Source: Symsagittifera roscoffensis (lineage: Eukaryota; Xenacoelomorpha; Acoela; Convolutidae). Taken from it: a stretch of DNA of 64,000 nucleotides. Below the pieces are notes generated by a model. That model worked only from the letters and a program-made list of their open reading frames with translations, searched no databases and was not told where the DNA came from. The stretch is taken from assembly GCF_963678635.1 (NCBI RefSeq), contig NC_087068.1, forward strand, positions 6,537,907 to 6,601,906. The letters are read 5' to 3'. Shown one piece after another: positions 45,601-57,714 of this stretch. Position 1 is the stretch's first letter, and every line of letters begins with the position of its first letter. Position numbers and translations under genes: made by a program.

Positions 45601-46866
45601 AACATAATTAATCTCAACTACGCTGATCAGAGACTGCGATTTATTAATAAAATTCCTGTTTAGATGGTGCAAATCTACAATATGTGTGCTGATTTTCTGA
45701 TGTATATTTAGTAACTTATGGTCAAACGAACCAGTTCTGTTCTGGCCTCAAAATACATTTATAAACTAGAGTCGAGTCACACTTTCGAGTTAGAAATATA
45801 AAAGTTACTTTGCCGATCGTCAAAGGTCTTGTTTTGTGCGTTATGCCCCACTGAGAGACGAAACAATGGTTGAATCATGATTTTTGCGATACGATTGCAA
45901 AACAGTAAATGGGCAAATAAGTGCACAGAAACTGATGGCTTATTTCGAGAATTACAACTGCTTCCGAAAGACAAAGCTGTTCTAGTCTGTTGAAAGTTGT
46001 GCTGTTGATAAAAATAGTTATCGCTTGGACAAACAAAATACAAAACAAATTCGATTTAGTGAATGGGCATCCGACTAGCTAGCAGAGCTGGCTTCGATTA
46101 CGTATAAAAACCTATAGCGTGGGTAGCTATGCTTAAAATCAAAGTGATTTTTGATGTTGAAACTTTTATGCGCGACAATGTGCGATATCTAGTCTATGTA
46201 CCAAAAAGTGATTTTTTTTTCTCGATACATGGAGATTTTATCACGCTGCGAGGTTCATCATGGAAATGGGTTCAAATGATTTTTCACATTTTGTTTATTT
46301 TTGTTCTTCCCTGCAATGAACAAAATGGATAAAAGATTAAATTGTTTTTCATATTTCAGGTAGTTTCTCAGCGAACCCTGGTGGAATATATCTTTGTTAT
46401 ATAAACATATTTTAGTGCAACTTTTAGTTTGAACAGTTGATCTGAGTTTGGTTTATTGATGCGTTTGAAGCTGTTTGTCCTTCACCTAGAAGGTTACTTG
46501 AAATCTAGTTGTTGAACATCTAAGACAGTTGTTGAGTTAATGAATATTGATTACAGTTGGGCAATTTATTACACTGAAATGACGTATTGAATACAACGTT
46601 TTTATCATGGCGCAGCAAGCGATACGGAGCGGGAAAAAACCCAATTAGAATAACGCCACTCTGGCCGAGTCATGGCACGGGGGCAACAATGCTATGGGAG
46701 CATTGGATAACTGACTTTAACTGGGAGTAATATATAAGCGAGGGTTCAATCCCACTTCCTTCTATTCGTAAAGACGCTCACGGCAGCTCAAGTTACGCAC
46801 TATCTTCGGACTTGCTTGGAGAAAGCCGTACTGAAGCCGACAGAACACTGATCTCAAACCTGTTCC
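42627..46866. other. Upstream region of the Rac-like gene; repeats, no gene seen
   Basis: AT-rich. It includes a hAT-MITE-like fragment (about 43130-43600, with GGCGCGCACTCCC and ACCAAAGGGAGG) and the minus-strand SINE copy. Around 46730 TATATAAGCG precedes the gypsy gag fragment and may belong to its LTR promoter. No exon could be supported. Confidence 0.4.
44690..44810 (-). mobile_element. Second, diverged SINE copy
   Basis: Read on the minus strand, it shares CTCCGCCTCTCAATCGAAAGG with the element at 29947. Box A and box B are degenerate (GATCGAAGCCC). Probably truncated. Confidence 0.45.
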
Positions 46867-47997
46867 AATGTCTGAGCAAACGAGGGGAGGACGAATTACA
46901 CAAGCGTATACCCCACTTAAACTTTTCGGCGATGAGGTATCCGAGGGTGCTGGACGCGTTTGAATATGTATGAATAATGCAATGAAACCTTGGAATGAAA
47001 GTGGAAACGTGCCAATTATCGTCAAGGAGGCAACGAGCCGGAGAAACGATGGAGATGTTTCACTCACTCCCTAGTAGATTAGCAGCGAGGTGCAGCCTGG
47101 AGACCCTCGAGCGCAGAGTTCTACGAGATCTGTTCATCGTCAACATGTCTAATAAGGTCTTTCCATCAAAACTCCGGTTGAGGAGTACCCGATTGCACTG
47201 TCATACGAGCGCTGGGATAAATATGTTAAGAGTTGAAAAGAGGCGGACGGAGGTCTCGCTGCAACGCCGGTGGGGCGTTTAAAAAAAACAGAGCGAAAAA
47301 GCTCAATTCGATGAGTTATCGCCAACCATTCCAACGGGGTGGAAGACAATCGTACAGAGGCGCCAGTCGTGGCTGAAACAGACCGGATAAAAAATGTTTC
47401 AACCAAAAAGGATTCACAGCTGACCACGAAAAGATCCAGCGCGAAATGCAATGCATATTTTTTGTAAGGACATTACGAGTGTACCTTTCGAGGACGTAAC
47501 GACGCGGGCAGAGACCAAGTGCACCTTTTTCATGGGTACAAGGTTGACGAAGAAAAATTTACAGAGCTCGGCGAAGTAACATCCCTACACAAAAAATCAG
47601 TCGGTTGGGAAAACGAGGCGCAAAAAGTATCCTGCGGATGTGATTCGGTTAGTTTTAACAGTTATATCGTGATTTCCATTCCACAGAAAAAGGAGGAGGA
47701 ACTGAAAAAAGTTGGGGTTAAACTATCCTTGAAAGACAACATGAAAGTAATGCAAGCATGGATGGACAATGGCTCGCCGGTTTCGATATTATTGATCGGG
47801 GAGCTGAACCTTACACTGGGCGCACAAATTGTGCAATTGTCGCCGATGGATCCAGAGGATGACAAAATCAGGGACTATGGTAACCACCCGCAGAAGATGA
47901 TGGGGAAGATGAATGCGACACTACACTCCACTGGATGTAAAGCATCAACAAGATCGGAGGGCGCAGACCATCAACCATATGAGTCATTCAATTAACC
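46867..47997 (+). pseudogene. Ty3/gypsy gag and protease remnant
   Basis: A gag start is visible at 46867 (MSEQTRGGRITQAYTPLKLF), then, after a shift, RRQRAGETMEMFHSLPSRLA and CSLETLERRVLRDLFIV (46995-47150), matching the conserved central helix of gypsy gag (Q-x-x-GE-x-x-x-x-F ... LIRDxxV). A cysteine-rich patch near 47450-47530 may be the zinc knuckle. At 47740-47800 AWMDNGSPVSIL looks like a decayed aspartic protease active site, where D-T/S-G has become D-N-G. Stops and shifts break it. No RT follows, so it is truncated. Confidence 0.6.
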
Positions 47998-48000
47998 ATA

Positions 48001-48731
48001 AAAGGAATTAGAACTATATTTGGAATTTTGAGTTAAGTTTCCAAATATGGAATTGTGAAGGTGGTTGTTTTCCTATAAAAATCCACAATTTTCAGCAAAA
48101 ATCATTGTTTCAGATGGCAGCAGCTATGTGTCAAGCTCCTGCCAGCTTTTAGTCAGATTATTGTCAAAAGACGCAATTTAATTCCGTTTCCAGCGATTCG
48201 TAAGAAAAATAAATAGTAACCAACAGTTTTTGTGTCTCTACCCACAATTCTTACTGTTCTTTGGAAGATTGTAAGTTCCACATACTTCTGATTGGTTCAT
48301 CTTTTGATCAAGTTTTTCAAGTTGCTCTATTTCATTGCACGATTCCCATTCGAGTTCAGACCAGCCGGCCTCTGGGTTGGGTCCTACTCCGGCAGATTTT
48401 CAGGCCGTGTAGCGGTAGTTACTGAATTAAACAACCTGCCGATCATAGTCATCATATCCTGCATCTGCGAAGCCACCTGATTCAATCGTTGGCCGGTGGT
48501 CGTCCGCATCCCTGCCATCTACTGATCGTGTCTCGAGGTCTGCATCTCAGTCTTTTTTGACAACTCACTCTGCCGTGATTCCTGCATTTGGATCTGGATT
48601 GCTATCTAATCTAGTCTATGATCAGTACACGTCTGCAGTCCAGTCAGTTCGACCCGTATTTGCTGCGCGTTACCGACCTCTAAACTTTCCCTGACCGCTC
48701 CAGTCACCATGTCTGGTACACCCTGCAACTC
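48001..48731. other. Spacer between two gypsy fragments
   Basis: AT-rich to about 48300, then a more GC-rich, proline/serine-type sequence on the minus strand that may be the decayed continuation of the gag at 49390-48732. No firm feature. Confidence 0.3.
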
Positions 48732-49390
48732 TCAAAGATAGTTTGGTTGTTTCTTGCTCCTCGTTCTGGCAGTTTTGTCAGCCTGTTCCAGAAGCTGGGC
48801 TCGAACCACCGCCTGGTTTAATTTTTCAAACTCCTCGCGTAGAAGTAGTTCCTGCAGTTCCGAATCAAATATGCCATCTATGAACTGTTCACAGTTCATA
48901 TGTTCATATCGTCTCTTGCTTGCGCGCCCATGTTTAAGTTCGCCACATCACCTCGCGATCTGACTCGTAACGAAAACTCTCTAAGCCCTTCCTTATTGCC
49001 CTGCGTGAGGTTTTTGAACTCAGCCCTGGCTGCAGCTTGACTCTGGAATGGCATCCACCGCTGATCAAGCTCGGCAAGCATCCTCAATAATGTCGGCTCA
49101 GGGAAGCCATCAACTTCTTCGATGAAGTGATTCGGCATACTCGTGGGCTCGTCTAGAGCCCAGACTGTCAAACACGTGGGCACTACCATCCTGGCTTGTT
49201 AATCTTCCCACCGGTTTGCATATGCAGCCCACGAGAAGTGTTTCCTCCAGACCGCCCAACTCTGGTAGCTACACGAAGGAAACTGATCTGGCCATAGTGT
49301 CCCCAATACAAATACGCCCTGTTGCCTGTGTAGCGCGATCGCTGCTGCAACTGCCGCTTTCACAACCAGCCGTCTGTCCCGATCTTCCAT
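48732..49390 (-). pseudogene. Second gypsy-type gag fragment
   Basis: Minus-strand frames 49390-49199 and 49189-48896, then a shift to a stop at 48732, encode a gag-like protein: an N-terminal domain with WAVWRKHFSWAAYANRWED, then ARAEFKNLTQGNKEGLREFS, QFIDGIFDSELQELLLREEF and VVRAQLLEQADKTARTRSKK. This F-x-x-G(I/L)-x-D-x-x-L pattern is the C-terminal gag signature of Ty3/gypsy elements. The zinc knuckle is missing. On its strand, the sequence just upstream (49.47 kb and beyond) may be its 5' LTR and leader. Confidence 0.6.
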
Positions 49391-49471
49391 GTCCTATTAC
49401 ACTCGAATCTTCACTCGGCAGCACACGCTTTACGACTGCAATACAGAGTATGGCCCACCCCGGATCGCCAA

Positions 49472-50800
49472 TGTAGATATAGGCGATCTCTAGATATAGG
49501 GCTGCTACTCTAGATTCATTCTTTTTTTCCTAAAGACATCGCAAAAGGGTCCCTTGGGTAGTGGATTCAGCGGGACGACCGAGATTCACTACTATCTACA
49601 ATCACGTAATTTGTGTATTATTAGAGGTCAAATCTAACCAAAAAGTCACCCGAGGGAAGCTTATTAAATTCTCCGTCCGTTCATACTATTCAGAAGACTT
49701 AACTCTCATGCTCCGGTCCTATTACTATCAATTTCCGCTGGGACTACTTTTTTTGAGTCTACTTGAACTGGTTTCAATAGATTCTTCGCCAAGTTAAACT
49801 GATCCCAATAATTACCACGTCCACTTTGAAATAACTCTACTACTCCAAGGTGGCAATGTAAAACTATATCTCTATAAGCTTCTGCTCTAGTTCCCAATAT
49901 ATAAGTTTTCCTCCCAATTTTTAGCAAGGTGACCCATTCTCATATCCATAGTATTTGTCCGGGGAATACGCCACCTTCCGGTGTTAACCTCGAGGTTTTC
50001 TATGCAATGTTGGGATCAAAACGCCCAAAAGTCAATTGAAGGTCGTCCAGGGGTCAACCGAGGTCAAACTTCGATATTTATGTTCAGAATCCTATTTGCA
50101 TCCAAACTATTAGGTTCCATCCATATCACACTAATACTCCACTAGTTATCCCATTTCTAAGGTCCAGTATCACTTTTCCGGAAGGAGGCTATAAACAACG
50201 GAAGGAGTCGCGGGAGGGTTTTGACTCACATTGGGTTTTTTAGGGGTTCGTATCTTGTGTCAATTGCTGCAATAAAATCATTATGCCACCGTCCATTACT
50301 TTGCGTTAATTGCCTATTTCCGATCTAAGTGGTTTTTTTTTTCAGGTGCTAATAGCTTCGAATCCGCCAGTTTGAAAAGGTTCAAATTCTAGCACAAGAT
50401 GTATCTTGCCATTACCTATCATTCCTCCAAATTTCAGCTCCTTGCGCTCATTGGAGGTCGAGAAACGATTTACGAAATTTAGGGGTGGATTTGTTTACTT
50501 AGGGCATAAAACCGGAAGCGGCGTCCTAGGGGTCTAGAGTTCCAAAGTAAAGCTTACCTCAACTAGGCCTACAACATACTAAAGTTTGAGCCCATTACCA
50601 CCTCTAGTGTCCGAGTTCAGTAAGGGCCATTTACACTTCCGGGGACCGTTATCACTAGCCCCCCAAGGGTCTGAGGGGTCCCGTTTTTTGGATTCCCAAG
50701 TCAAATCATCTCTAGTATCGCTTCTCTGAATTTCATAACATTAGCTTTCTTAGTTCCGATTTGTCCGCCGATTTTGTCAATTTTTTTTGACATAGGAGGT
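49472..50800. repeat. Long noncoding repeat, copy 1 (possible LTR)
   Basis: Phrases such as TCATACTATTCAGAAGACTTAA, CGGTCCTATTACTATCA, GGGGTCAACC and CAAAACGCCCAAA recur in the same order at 54.66-55.56 kb. It begins with TGTAGATATAGG next to a GGCGATCCGGGG stretch that could be the reverse of a primer-binding site for the adjacent minus-strand gag, so an LTR is possible. No coding capacity. Confidence 0.5.
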
Positions 50801-53040
50801 AGGATATCTTCGAAGAATGAACTATATTGAACTCAAACATTTTGCTTGCTGTACTACTTAACTTCATGGCTAATCAATCTTACGTTCAGGTTACTATAGA
50901 ATTTAATACAGTAGAATCACTAAATCTACATAAAATATTATTTTAAAAAATATATCTGTGATCTTGGTGAACTCAACGCATCAATTCAATATCGTTCAGG
51001 TACTGAAAAAGTCGTCAATTTGAGAAAAAATGATGTTTTTTGGGGATAATTGAGAAATTACAATAATTAGCCTTCAGTTTTGCATGTCACAGAATGAGGG
51101 ACAGTTATTCATCAAAAAACCTTTCTTTACAATGGTTTCTATTATCTTCCAACCCCCTGTTTAGCATCGTCAACATGCTTTAAAACTATCACTCTTGAGG
51201 TAGAAATTTGCATGTCTGGTGTCCGATGAGCAGACAAGAACCCGCATTTGTATTCACAAAAGGCTTCAAAAGAGTAAACACTTATCTCTAATGTCAAGCA
51301 CAGCGTCCCAAGTTTTTAATCCTCCCCGGATGTTCAATTATCAAAATAGAAATGCCGCAAACTTAATCCTCTTGACAAATTTAATAATCTATAATCGGAC
51401 TGTGTAGATAGAACGTTTTGATTTTAAGTTTTGGTTTCTTTTCCTTCCCCCACTTGTGAATCTGTTACAAACTGGCCATTTCTACCTGGTCTAATTAGTC
51501 TTATTAATAAAATTGTCTGATTATAACAAAAAATGGCATCGAGCTGATTAGGCCATGACAAACATATTGGTATTCATACCTGATGATCCCCTTATAATTG
51601 ATGTTAATGTGTTGTCGTGTGGGTGTGTGGGGGGTGGGGGTTGGGGCAGGGAAAGGGGGAGGGAACATACTTTATTTCCGACAAACAGTCGACTTGCAGG
51701 CATCCTCGAAAAATCATGAAATAGTTTATGCATCAAAGCGAGGGGAGAAATGGGAATAAATTCAAAATTAATATGCAGAAAAATTATTGAAATTTGCAGT
51801 AGCAAAAAGAAAAGTTCCTAATTGTTGACGCTCAGAATATCCAAATCAAATTATTAGCTGCGCGGGTTGTTTTGGGAAGTGTAATAGAAAAAAATGCGAT
51901 AACCCTTCCTCAAAGACCCGACCCCATGTGGACTCAAAGGCTATCATCCCTTTTGTTACTAATGAATTTTCCAGTCCTCCCTTCTTTTTATTCCATGGAA
52001 GCCTATTTAATGACTTTTTGCTTTAAAACTTAAAAAAACCAAAAAAAAAAACGAATTAACAACAACTGTGAACAAATTTTACAACTTTTCTTCCATGAAA
52101 ACTTGACTTTTGAACTTCTAAAAGTAAATCTTAGGAAAATGCAGAAAAACTACTGTTTTACGACATCCGTTACGACAATTTCCCCCTTCAGTAATTTTTC
52201 TCTCAGCAATCACTATGTGGGGATCTAAAACTTTTCGTTGCTAAGCTGCAGGGCTGTGTTTGGTAAGAAAACTCCTTTTGAATTTCTCCTCATTTTTCTA
52301 CTAGTGATTAGCAATCATATTTGGGCATCATAATTTTAGGCTTATAAGACCGATTGCTAAATCATAAAAGCAGGGTTGAGATGGAGATTGGGAGGGATAA
52401 ATAGCAGCACGGGTTTTGTGATAGCCTCGAGGCTCAAGGAAAATGCGCCGTTTGAAACAAAACAAAGAAATAGTCTTTCGCCTCTGACATTGCACTCAAA
52501 ACAGGTGACATTGGTTGGATAGTCGAAGAGCGAAGCTCTAGATACATTGTTTTTCGCCGCTTCAAAACAACAAAAACACAGCAAGGATGGTAACAGCTCG
52601 TAACGGAAAACCAACCCGGCCGACCGTCAATCACTGGTTCATTCTCGCTTTGATTTGAGCCGAGTAGGTTTTTGCTTAATTTAAGAGCAAGAAAAATGCT
52701 AAAATAAGTTGATGGGTTTTAAAGTGACTTTTTGATTGAAATCAATCGCAAAACTCCTGCTTGGAAAATAAGTTCTTTACAAATGCCAGATTTTTGTGCC
52801 AGATTTTTAAGAAAGCTTCTGAAATGGACATAAAATCATGTTCGATAGTTTAGTTTTTACTGATATCACACGGATTATAATGAGGTTCCTTTTTTTATCA
52901 ACAACCGAAAAATTGATCGAAACATTGGATGAGTTACAAATGTGAGCAGAGCCGACAGAAGCCAACAAAAACTTCCCCTATTTCTAATTTGCCATCCCGT
53001 GCTGAGGAGCTCGACTCATGATTCGACCGAAACGGTCAAA
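50801..53040. other. No gene seen
   Basis: AT-rich sequence with short homopolymers and a G-rich GGGGGTGGGGG patch at 51630-51660. Only short overlapping frames occur. Confidence 0.4.
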
Positions 53041-53250
53041 CGATGTCCGTTTTTGACTTTTTGAGTCGAGCGATGTCCGATTACAACTTTTTCAGTCGAA
53101 CGATCTCCGTTTTCGACTTTTTTCGATTTTACCGGACATTGTTCGACTTTACCGGACATTGTTCGACTTTGTTCGGTTTTACTCGACTTTGTTCGACTAT
53201 ACCGGACATCGTTCGACTTTGTTCAAATTTGTTCGAATTTATCGGTAATT
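53041..53250. repeat. Degenerate short repeat of TTCGACTTT/CCGGACATTG words
   Basis: TTTACCGGACATTGTTCGACTT-like units, and GATGTCCG with GTCGA, recur irregularly. Simple-sequence degeneration; no coding meaning seen. Confidence 0.5.
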
Positions 53251-53390
53251 TGTCGCTTTTACTGGGAGGTTGCTTTGCTCATGCGGCGTCAAGGAATACT
53301 CTCTAATTGAATTTATCATATGGTATTTATTGAAGCACTTGATATAATTAATTTTTGGTGGGAACCCGGGTCGAGGTCGCGGACTTATGT

Positions 53391-53570
53391 TGCGACCATT
53401 GCGACTCAAAATGTGTATCTTGCAAGCATTGCGACTCAAATTGGGTACCTTGCGACCATTGCGACTCAAATTGGATATAGTGATACCATTGCGACTCAAA
53501 ATGCGTATGTTGCGACCATTGCGACTCAAAATGTGTATCTTGCGACATTTGCTACTCGAATTGGGTTGTA
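53391..53570. repeat. 30-bp minisatellite, six exact-length units
   Basis: Units begin at 53391, 53421, 53451, 53481, 53511 and 53541, with the core TGCGACCATTGCGACTCAAA. Because 30 is a multiple of 3, open frames with 10-residue repeats (ATIATQNVYL) persist on both strands. I treat these as by-products. Confidence 0.9.
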
Positions 53571-53954
53571 GATTTCTTCCGGGGAGTCGTCTCCTCGAAG
53601 CACGCTTTCACTCTACTTAACGACCGCAGAGTTTCTCCCCTTTATACCGTGTAATAGCGGGGGACACTAAAACACGATATCCCGAAAGGGTTATGGTGGT
53701 GGTCAGACTAAATCAGCCGATCAAAGGATTACGCAACTTCCCCCTTAATTTAGGCTGTTTTCGGCTCTCCTCTTGCGCTTTTAGCTGTTTCAGCAAATCG
53801 TGGGCACAGCAAGTAATTTCTCAATCGCAAAGGAATAAAAAACAATTTACAGTGCCCTTAATGAGCTAACTACTATTTAGCGTTTTATAAAATGAAGCCC
53901 GCGTTTTGTTCCGTTCAATCGCTCTGTTCAATTTTCGCTTGTCGCAATTCTAAG

Positions 53955-54125
53955 ATCGCCAACTCGCTCACACAATTATTTTAACCCTTTACTAAACTCT
54001 GGTTGAAGCGCAACTCGCTCGCACAAAGAGTTCAACCCGATACTAAAATCGGGTTCCAATCAACTCGCTCACACTAGTAGTTCAACCCATCACTAAAATC
54101 GGTTTCCAGCGCAACTCGCTCACTA
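53955..54125. repeat. Minisatellite of ~55-60-base units
   Basis: CAACTCGCTC(A/G)CAC followed by TTCAACCC and ACTAAAATCGG recurs three to four times, just before direct repeat A. Confidence 0.6.
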
Positions 54126-54142
54126 GCAATAATTGTTCTCTA

Positions 54143-54657
54143 CTCTGACTGAGAACCAACTACTCTTAATAGTAGCCAACAACTGTTCTCTTCTCTGACG
54201 AGAATCAACTACTCTTAATGGTAGGTAACACTGTTCTGACTCTTAAAGGATCTCCGGTACCCTCCATTTCCTTATCTTTCTTCACATTTAATTTTCGTTA
54301 AAACATGCCATTCCCAATCAGTCCTGACATTCGCTTAAATCCCCCGTCCGCACATGTTTAAGACTATATCCCTCCCCCTGTCAACTCTGCCACGTGCCAA
54401 ATTCGATTTCTTTGGCCAATCTTGTTACGCTTATTAGACACCCGGTATAAGGTAGGTGTCACAATTTGACCAAGCAAACAAATGTCATACAATTCTAATC
54501 AGCTAATTCCTGACCTCAGTGACTTCAGCCCTTGAGTTCAACTCAACCTCCATACCAGGCTGTATTTACTCCGTGACCGTCCGTAGGTCTTTATTTTAAT
54601 TATCCCGTTAACGTTCCGATTTCTTAAGGGTAGGGGGAGATCCCTTTTCATGGGTAG
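54143..54657. repeat. 515-bp direct repeat, copy A
   Basis: Starts CTCTGACTGAGAACC and ends TTTTCATGGGTAG. It is nearly identical to copy B at 55605-56119, exactly 1462 bases away. Could be LTRs of a short element, although the ends are not TG...CA, or a segmental tandem duplication. Confidence 0.8.
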
Positions 54658-55604
54658 GTAATTCATTCCAAGAATCTATAACTTCAATCTGTACTCTATT
54701 CGAGTCCCGACATTTTAGCTATCAAAGGAAAGTAATTTGTCTATTAGGGGTCAAATTAAACCAAAACGTCACCTCCGGGAATCCAAGTAAATTCACCGTT
54801 CATACATACTAATCAGTAGACTATATTCTCAAGCTACGGTCCTATTACTATCAGATTGCTGTGGGACTACTTTTCTTTAGTCTAGTTGAATTGCTATTAA
54901 AAGATCATTCGCCAAGCTAAACTGAACCCAATGTTTATAAAATCCACTTTGAATTAACTCTACTACCCCAAGGTTCCAATGTAAAAGATATATCTTTATC
55001 AGCTTCTGCTCTACCTTCCAATGTATGAGTTTTCCTCCAAAATTTCAACAAGGTGACCCTTTCTCTTTTCAGGGATTGGGCTGGGGAATACGCCACTATC
55101 AGATGTTAATCTCGGGTTTTATCATGTAGTTTTGGGGTCAAAACGCCCAAAGGTCAATTTGAGGTCACCCAGGGGTCAACCCGGGTCAAACTTCCATATT
55201 TGGGTTCAGAATTTCATGGGGGTCCTAAGTACCAAGTTCTACCCTTATCCCATTATTACTTCACAACTTGTCTCATTTCTAAGGTCCATTATCATTTTTT
55301 CCGCAAAAGGGCTATTGACACCGGAAGCAGTCGCCGGAGGGTTTTCACTCACAAGGGATCTTTTTTCAGTTTTTGTATCTTTTGTCGATTGCCGCAAAAA
55401 AATCATCATGCCACTCTTCATCATTTTGCCTAAATTGCCTATTTCCGGAAAATTGCCTATTTTCGGTAAATTTCGGTAAATTGCCTATTTCCGTAAATTA
55501 CCTATATGTGTTTTTCCGATTGTTAATAGCTTCCAATTCACTCGCCGGATTTGGTTCAAATCATAATACAAGATTTGGTTCAAATCATAATTCAAATCAT
55601 AATC
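54658..55604. repeat. Long noncoding repeat, copy 2, between the direct repeats
   Basis: Aligns by eye in order with 49.56-50.5 kb (AGGGGTCAAATTAAACC, CTACGGTCCTATTACTATCA, GTCAAAACGCCCAAAGGTCA). It ends in short tandem words (TTTCGGTAAA, TTTGGTTCAAATCATAAT). Confidence 0.6.
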
Positions 55605-56119
55605 CTCTGACTGAGAACCAACTACTCTTAATAGTAGCCAACAACTGTTCTCTTCTCTGACGAGAATCAACTACTCTCAATGGTAGCTAACGCTGTTCTG
55701 ACTCTTAAAGGATCTCCGGTACCCTCCATTTGCTTATCTTCCTTTACACTTAGTTTTTGTTAAGTCATGCCATTCCCAATCAGTCCTGACATTCGCTTAA
55801 ATCCCCCGTCCGCACATATTTAAGACTATATCCCTCCCCCTGTCAACTCTGCCACGTGCCAAATTCGGTTTCTTTGGCCGATCTTTTTAGGCTTATTAGA
55901 CACCCGGTATAAGGTAGGTGTCACAATTTGACCAAGCAAACAAAAGTCATACAATTCTATTCAGCTAATTCCTGACCTCAGTGACTTCAGCCCTTGAGTT
56001 CAACTCAACCTCCAAACCAGGCTGTATTTACTCCGTGACCCTCCGTAGGTCTTTATTTTAATTATCCCGTTAACGTTCCGACTTCTTAAGGGTAAGGGGA
56101 GACCCCTTTTCATGGGTAG
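55605..56119. repeat. 515-bp direct repeat, copy B
   Basis: Partner of 54143-54657, with few differences. It is followed directly by AT-rich sequence leading into the Polinton fragment. Confidence 0.8.
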
Positions 56120-56289
56120 TAAACAGCGAACAATCAACAATTTTCAGACTAACAATTAATTATCAGACAGCATGTAAAAATTAGGTCTAGCTCGAATTAG
56201 TTTAATTCGAACTTTGGTTTTTGGTAGTAATAAATTTTTACAAGTGAACAAGTCAATGGCTAGCCTGCCATAAACTGAAAAAATATACC

Positions 56290-56830
56290 TGATCCTAATG
56301 AACTTGCACTATCAGTGGACGGATACAAATCAAATGCTTTCGGATTTTCTTCAAAACTATATCCGTGACAAGCAAGTATTCCTTTATTACTCACTGCCGA
56401 CGAGTACAATTCGTTCGATATTTGTGCTCTATGGGGATATATTCACTAGCCCTGTAAACCATTGTATTGTTAAAATAAACTTCACAGTTGGAGAATACAG
56501 AATGCAGTAGATTGCTTACATAAGTTAAGTGGGATGGAGGTTCCTCGTCCGAATCATCCTCTGATTTTGCTTTATGTTCTGTTTTTTCTTTTTCAAAATC
56601 ATCAAACAATCTTCCTTTGATTAATTTAATCTTTAAACTGAGGTGGGTACCACGCATATCAGAATAAAGATTACGGTCCGTCTCAGATTCAAACTCATTG
56701 CTGCTTTCATCTAGAGAAGAACTGGGAAATACTTCTTGTGTGTAAGATGAAATAATTGTTTCAAAACTCGGACTTTACCAAAAATATCCGAAGAAGTATT
56801 TGTAAAATCTCCCTGCCGAAAATGACTACT
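56290..56830 (-). pseudogene. Polinton major-capsid-like protein (F54H12.2 family), truncated
   Basis: Minus-strand frames show SSYTQEVFPSSSLDESSNEF, GTHLSLKIKLIKG and VSNLLHSVFSNCEVYFNN, followed after a frame loss by a HGYSFEENP-like piece near 56330. This is the beginning of the protein annotated in many animals as F54H12.2-like, encoded by Polinton/Maverick elements and related adintoviruses. The N-N/S-L-x-H-S-x-F-x-x-x-x-V segment resembles double-jelly-roll capsid proteins. Most of the protein is missing because the element is cut on this side, and several shifts are present. The capsid assignment rests on remembered family features, not on a search. Confidence 0.6.
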
Positions 56831-56913
56831 TTGATTGATACTCATTCTATTTTGTCAAAAAAGTCTTTGGGAGAACGACGACTGGTTGTCGAACTACTTT
56901 TTCGAGAAATGGT

Positions 56914-57222
56914 TCATCTAGTTCTACGCTTAGTTTTCTTTTTTCCACCCCAAACTGTTTTTTTTTCAACATCATCTGCAAATATTTTGAGTTTTTTTCG
57001 TCCTCTGACAACTTCTCCAATCTCTGGAGCAGCAATTTCAAATAAATTTGACCCAATTTGTTTTGCACCTGGGACTAGATATTTTTTAATAAAGGAAATT
57101 GCAGTTCTCCCAAGAGTTTGTGCAAGAGCACCAAAACCTCTTCCACGCTGTCTTGCATGTCCACAAAAAATATGAAAATTAGCTGAGCTTTGAGCAACCA
57201 TTTCGTATAGAGTATAGATCAA
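56914..57222 (-). CDS. Polinton small basic virion-type protein, intact frame
   Basis: A 102-codon open frame: a short N-terminus, a glycine-rich RGRGFGALAQTLGRTA segment, an amphipathic or hydrophobic stretch (FIKKYLVPGAKQIG), AAPEIGEVVRG and a strongly basic tail (GGKKKTKRRTR). Small proteins of this kind sit between the two capsid genes of Polintons and are compared with adenovirus core/pVI-type proteins. It is one of the few uninterrupted frames here; the start codon is the first ATG in frame. Role inferred from composition and gene order. Confidence 0.55.
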   Translation of the reverse strand: MIYTLYEMVAQSSANFHIFCGHARQRGRGFGALAQTLGRTAISFIKKYLVPGAKQIGSNLFEIAAPEIGEVVRGRKKLKIFADDVEKKTVWGGKKKTKRRTR

Positions 57223-57239
57223 AAATGGTTATCCGAAAA

Positions 57240-57641
57240 TTTGCGAAACAAGAGAACAATTCGTCTAATTCCTACGGACACAAAATGAATTTTTTTACCT
57301 GTAGTATCTCGTATTTCTTTTTTTATGCTGTGAAAAGACTTTTTTAAACTGTAGATTCATGGCTACAACTATATCAGCAATACATGGATACAATCCAGGT
57401 TCAATATGCATCGGTTGAATCTTTCTTTTTTCCTCAGAAGTTTCTTGTCCATCTATGAAAGTAAATTTTCCCTAAGTAACGTTTTGGTTCAATGAAGGGT
57501 ACGATTTTTCTGAAATAGCAACTTCCATTCTCCTTTAAGATGTATTTGTTTCTGGAGCAAAATTGTAAAAGAACGAAGACTTATATTGAGGCAAAAATTC
57601 AAAGAAATATTAGAAACTAGCTCAATAGTAAAAGAATCCAT
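57240..57641 (-). pseudogene. Polinton minor capsid (single-jelly-roll) protein remnant
   Basis: From an ATG at 57641 the minus strand reads MDSFTIELVSNISLNFCLN, LRSFTILL and, after shifts, GEW-K/E and a segment with EERKRKIQP-like and HIEPGLYP-like words. This order (F-x-x-x-L-x-S-N, FxxxLPxxIxLxGxWEVA) is the start of the conserved Polinton minor capsid protein. Multiple stops make it non-functional. It lies between integrase and the small basic protein. Confidence 0.5.
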
Positions 57642-57714
57642 GACAAATGATCGATAGAAATTCAAGGTAAGAGAAGACTTACCTTTAATCTGAACATTTT
57701 CTCACCTCTTATTA

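Noticed and set aside
53320-53620. ORFs on both strands across the 30-bp minisatellite
   Set aside because: Explained by unit length divisible by three; repeats without other coding signs.
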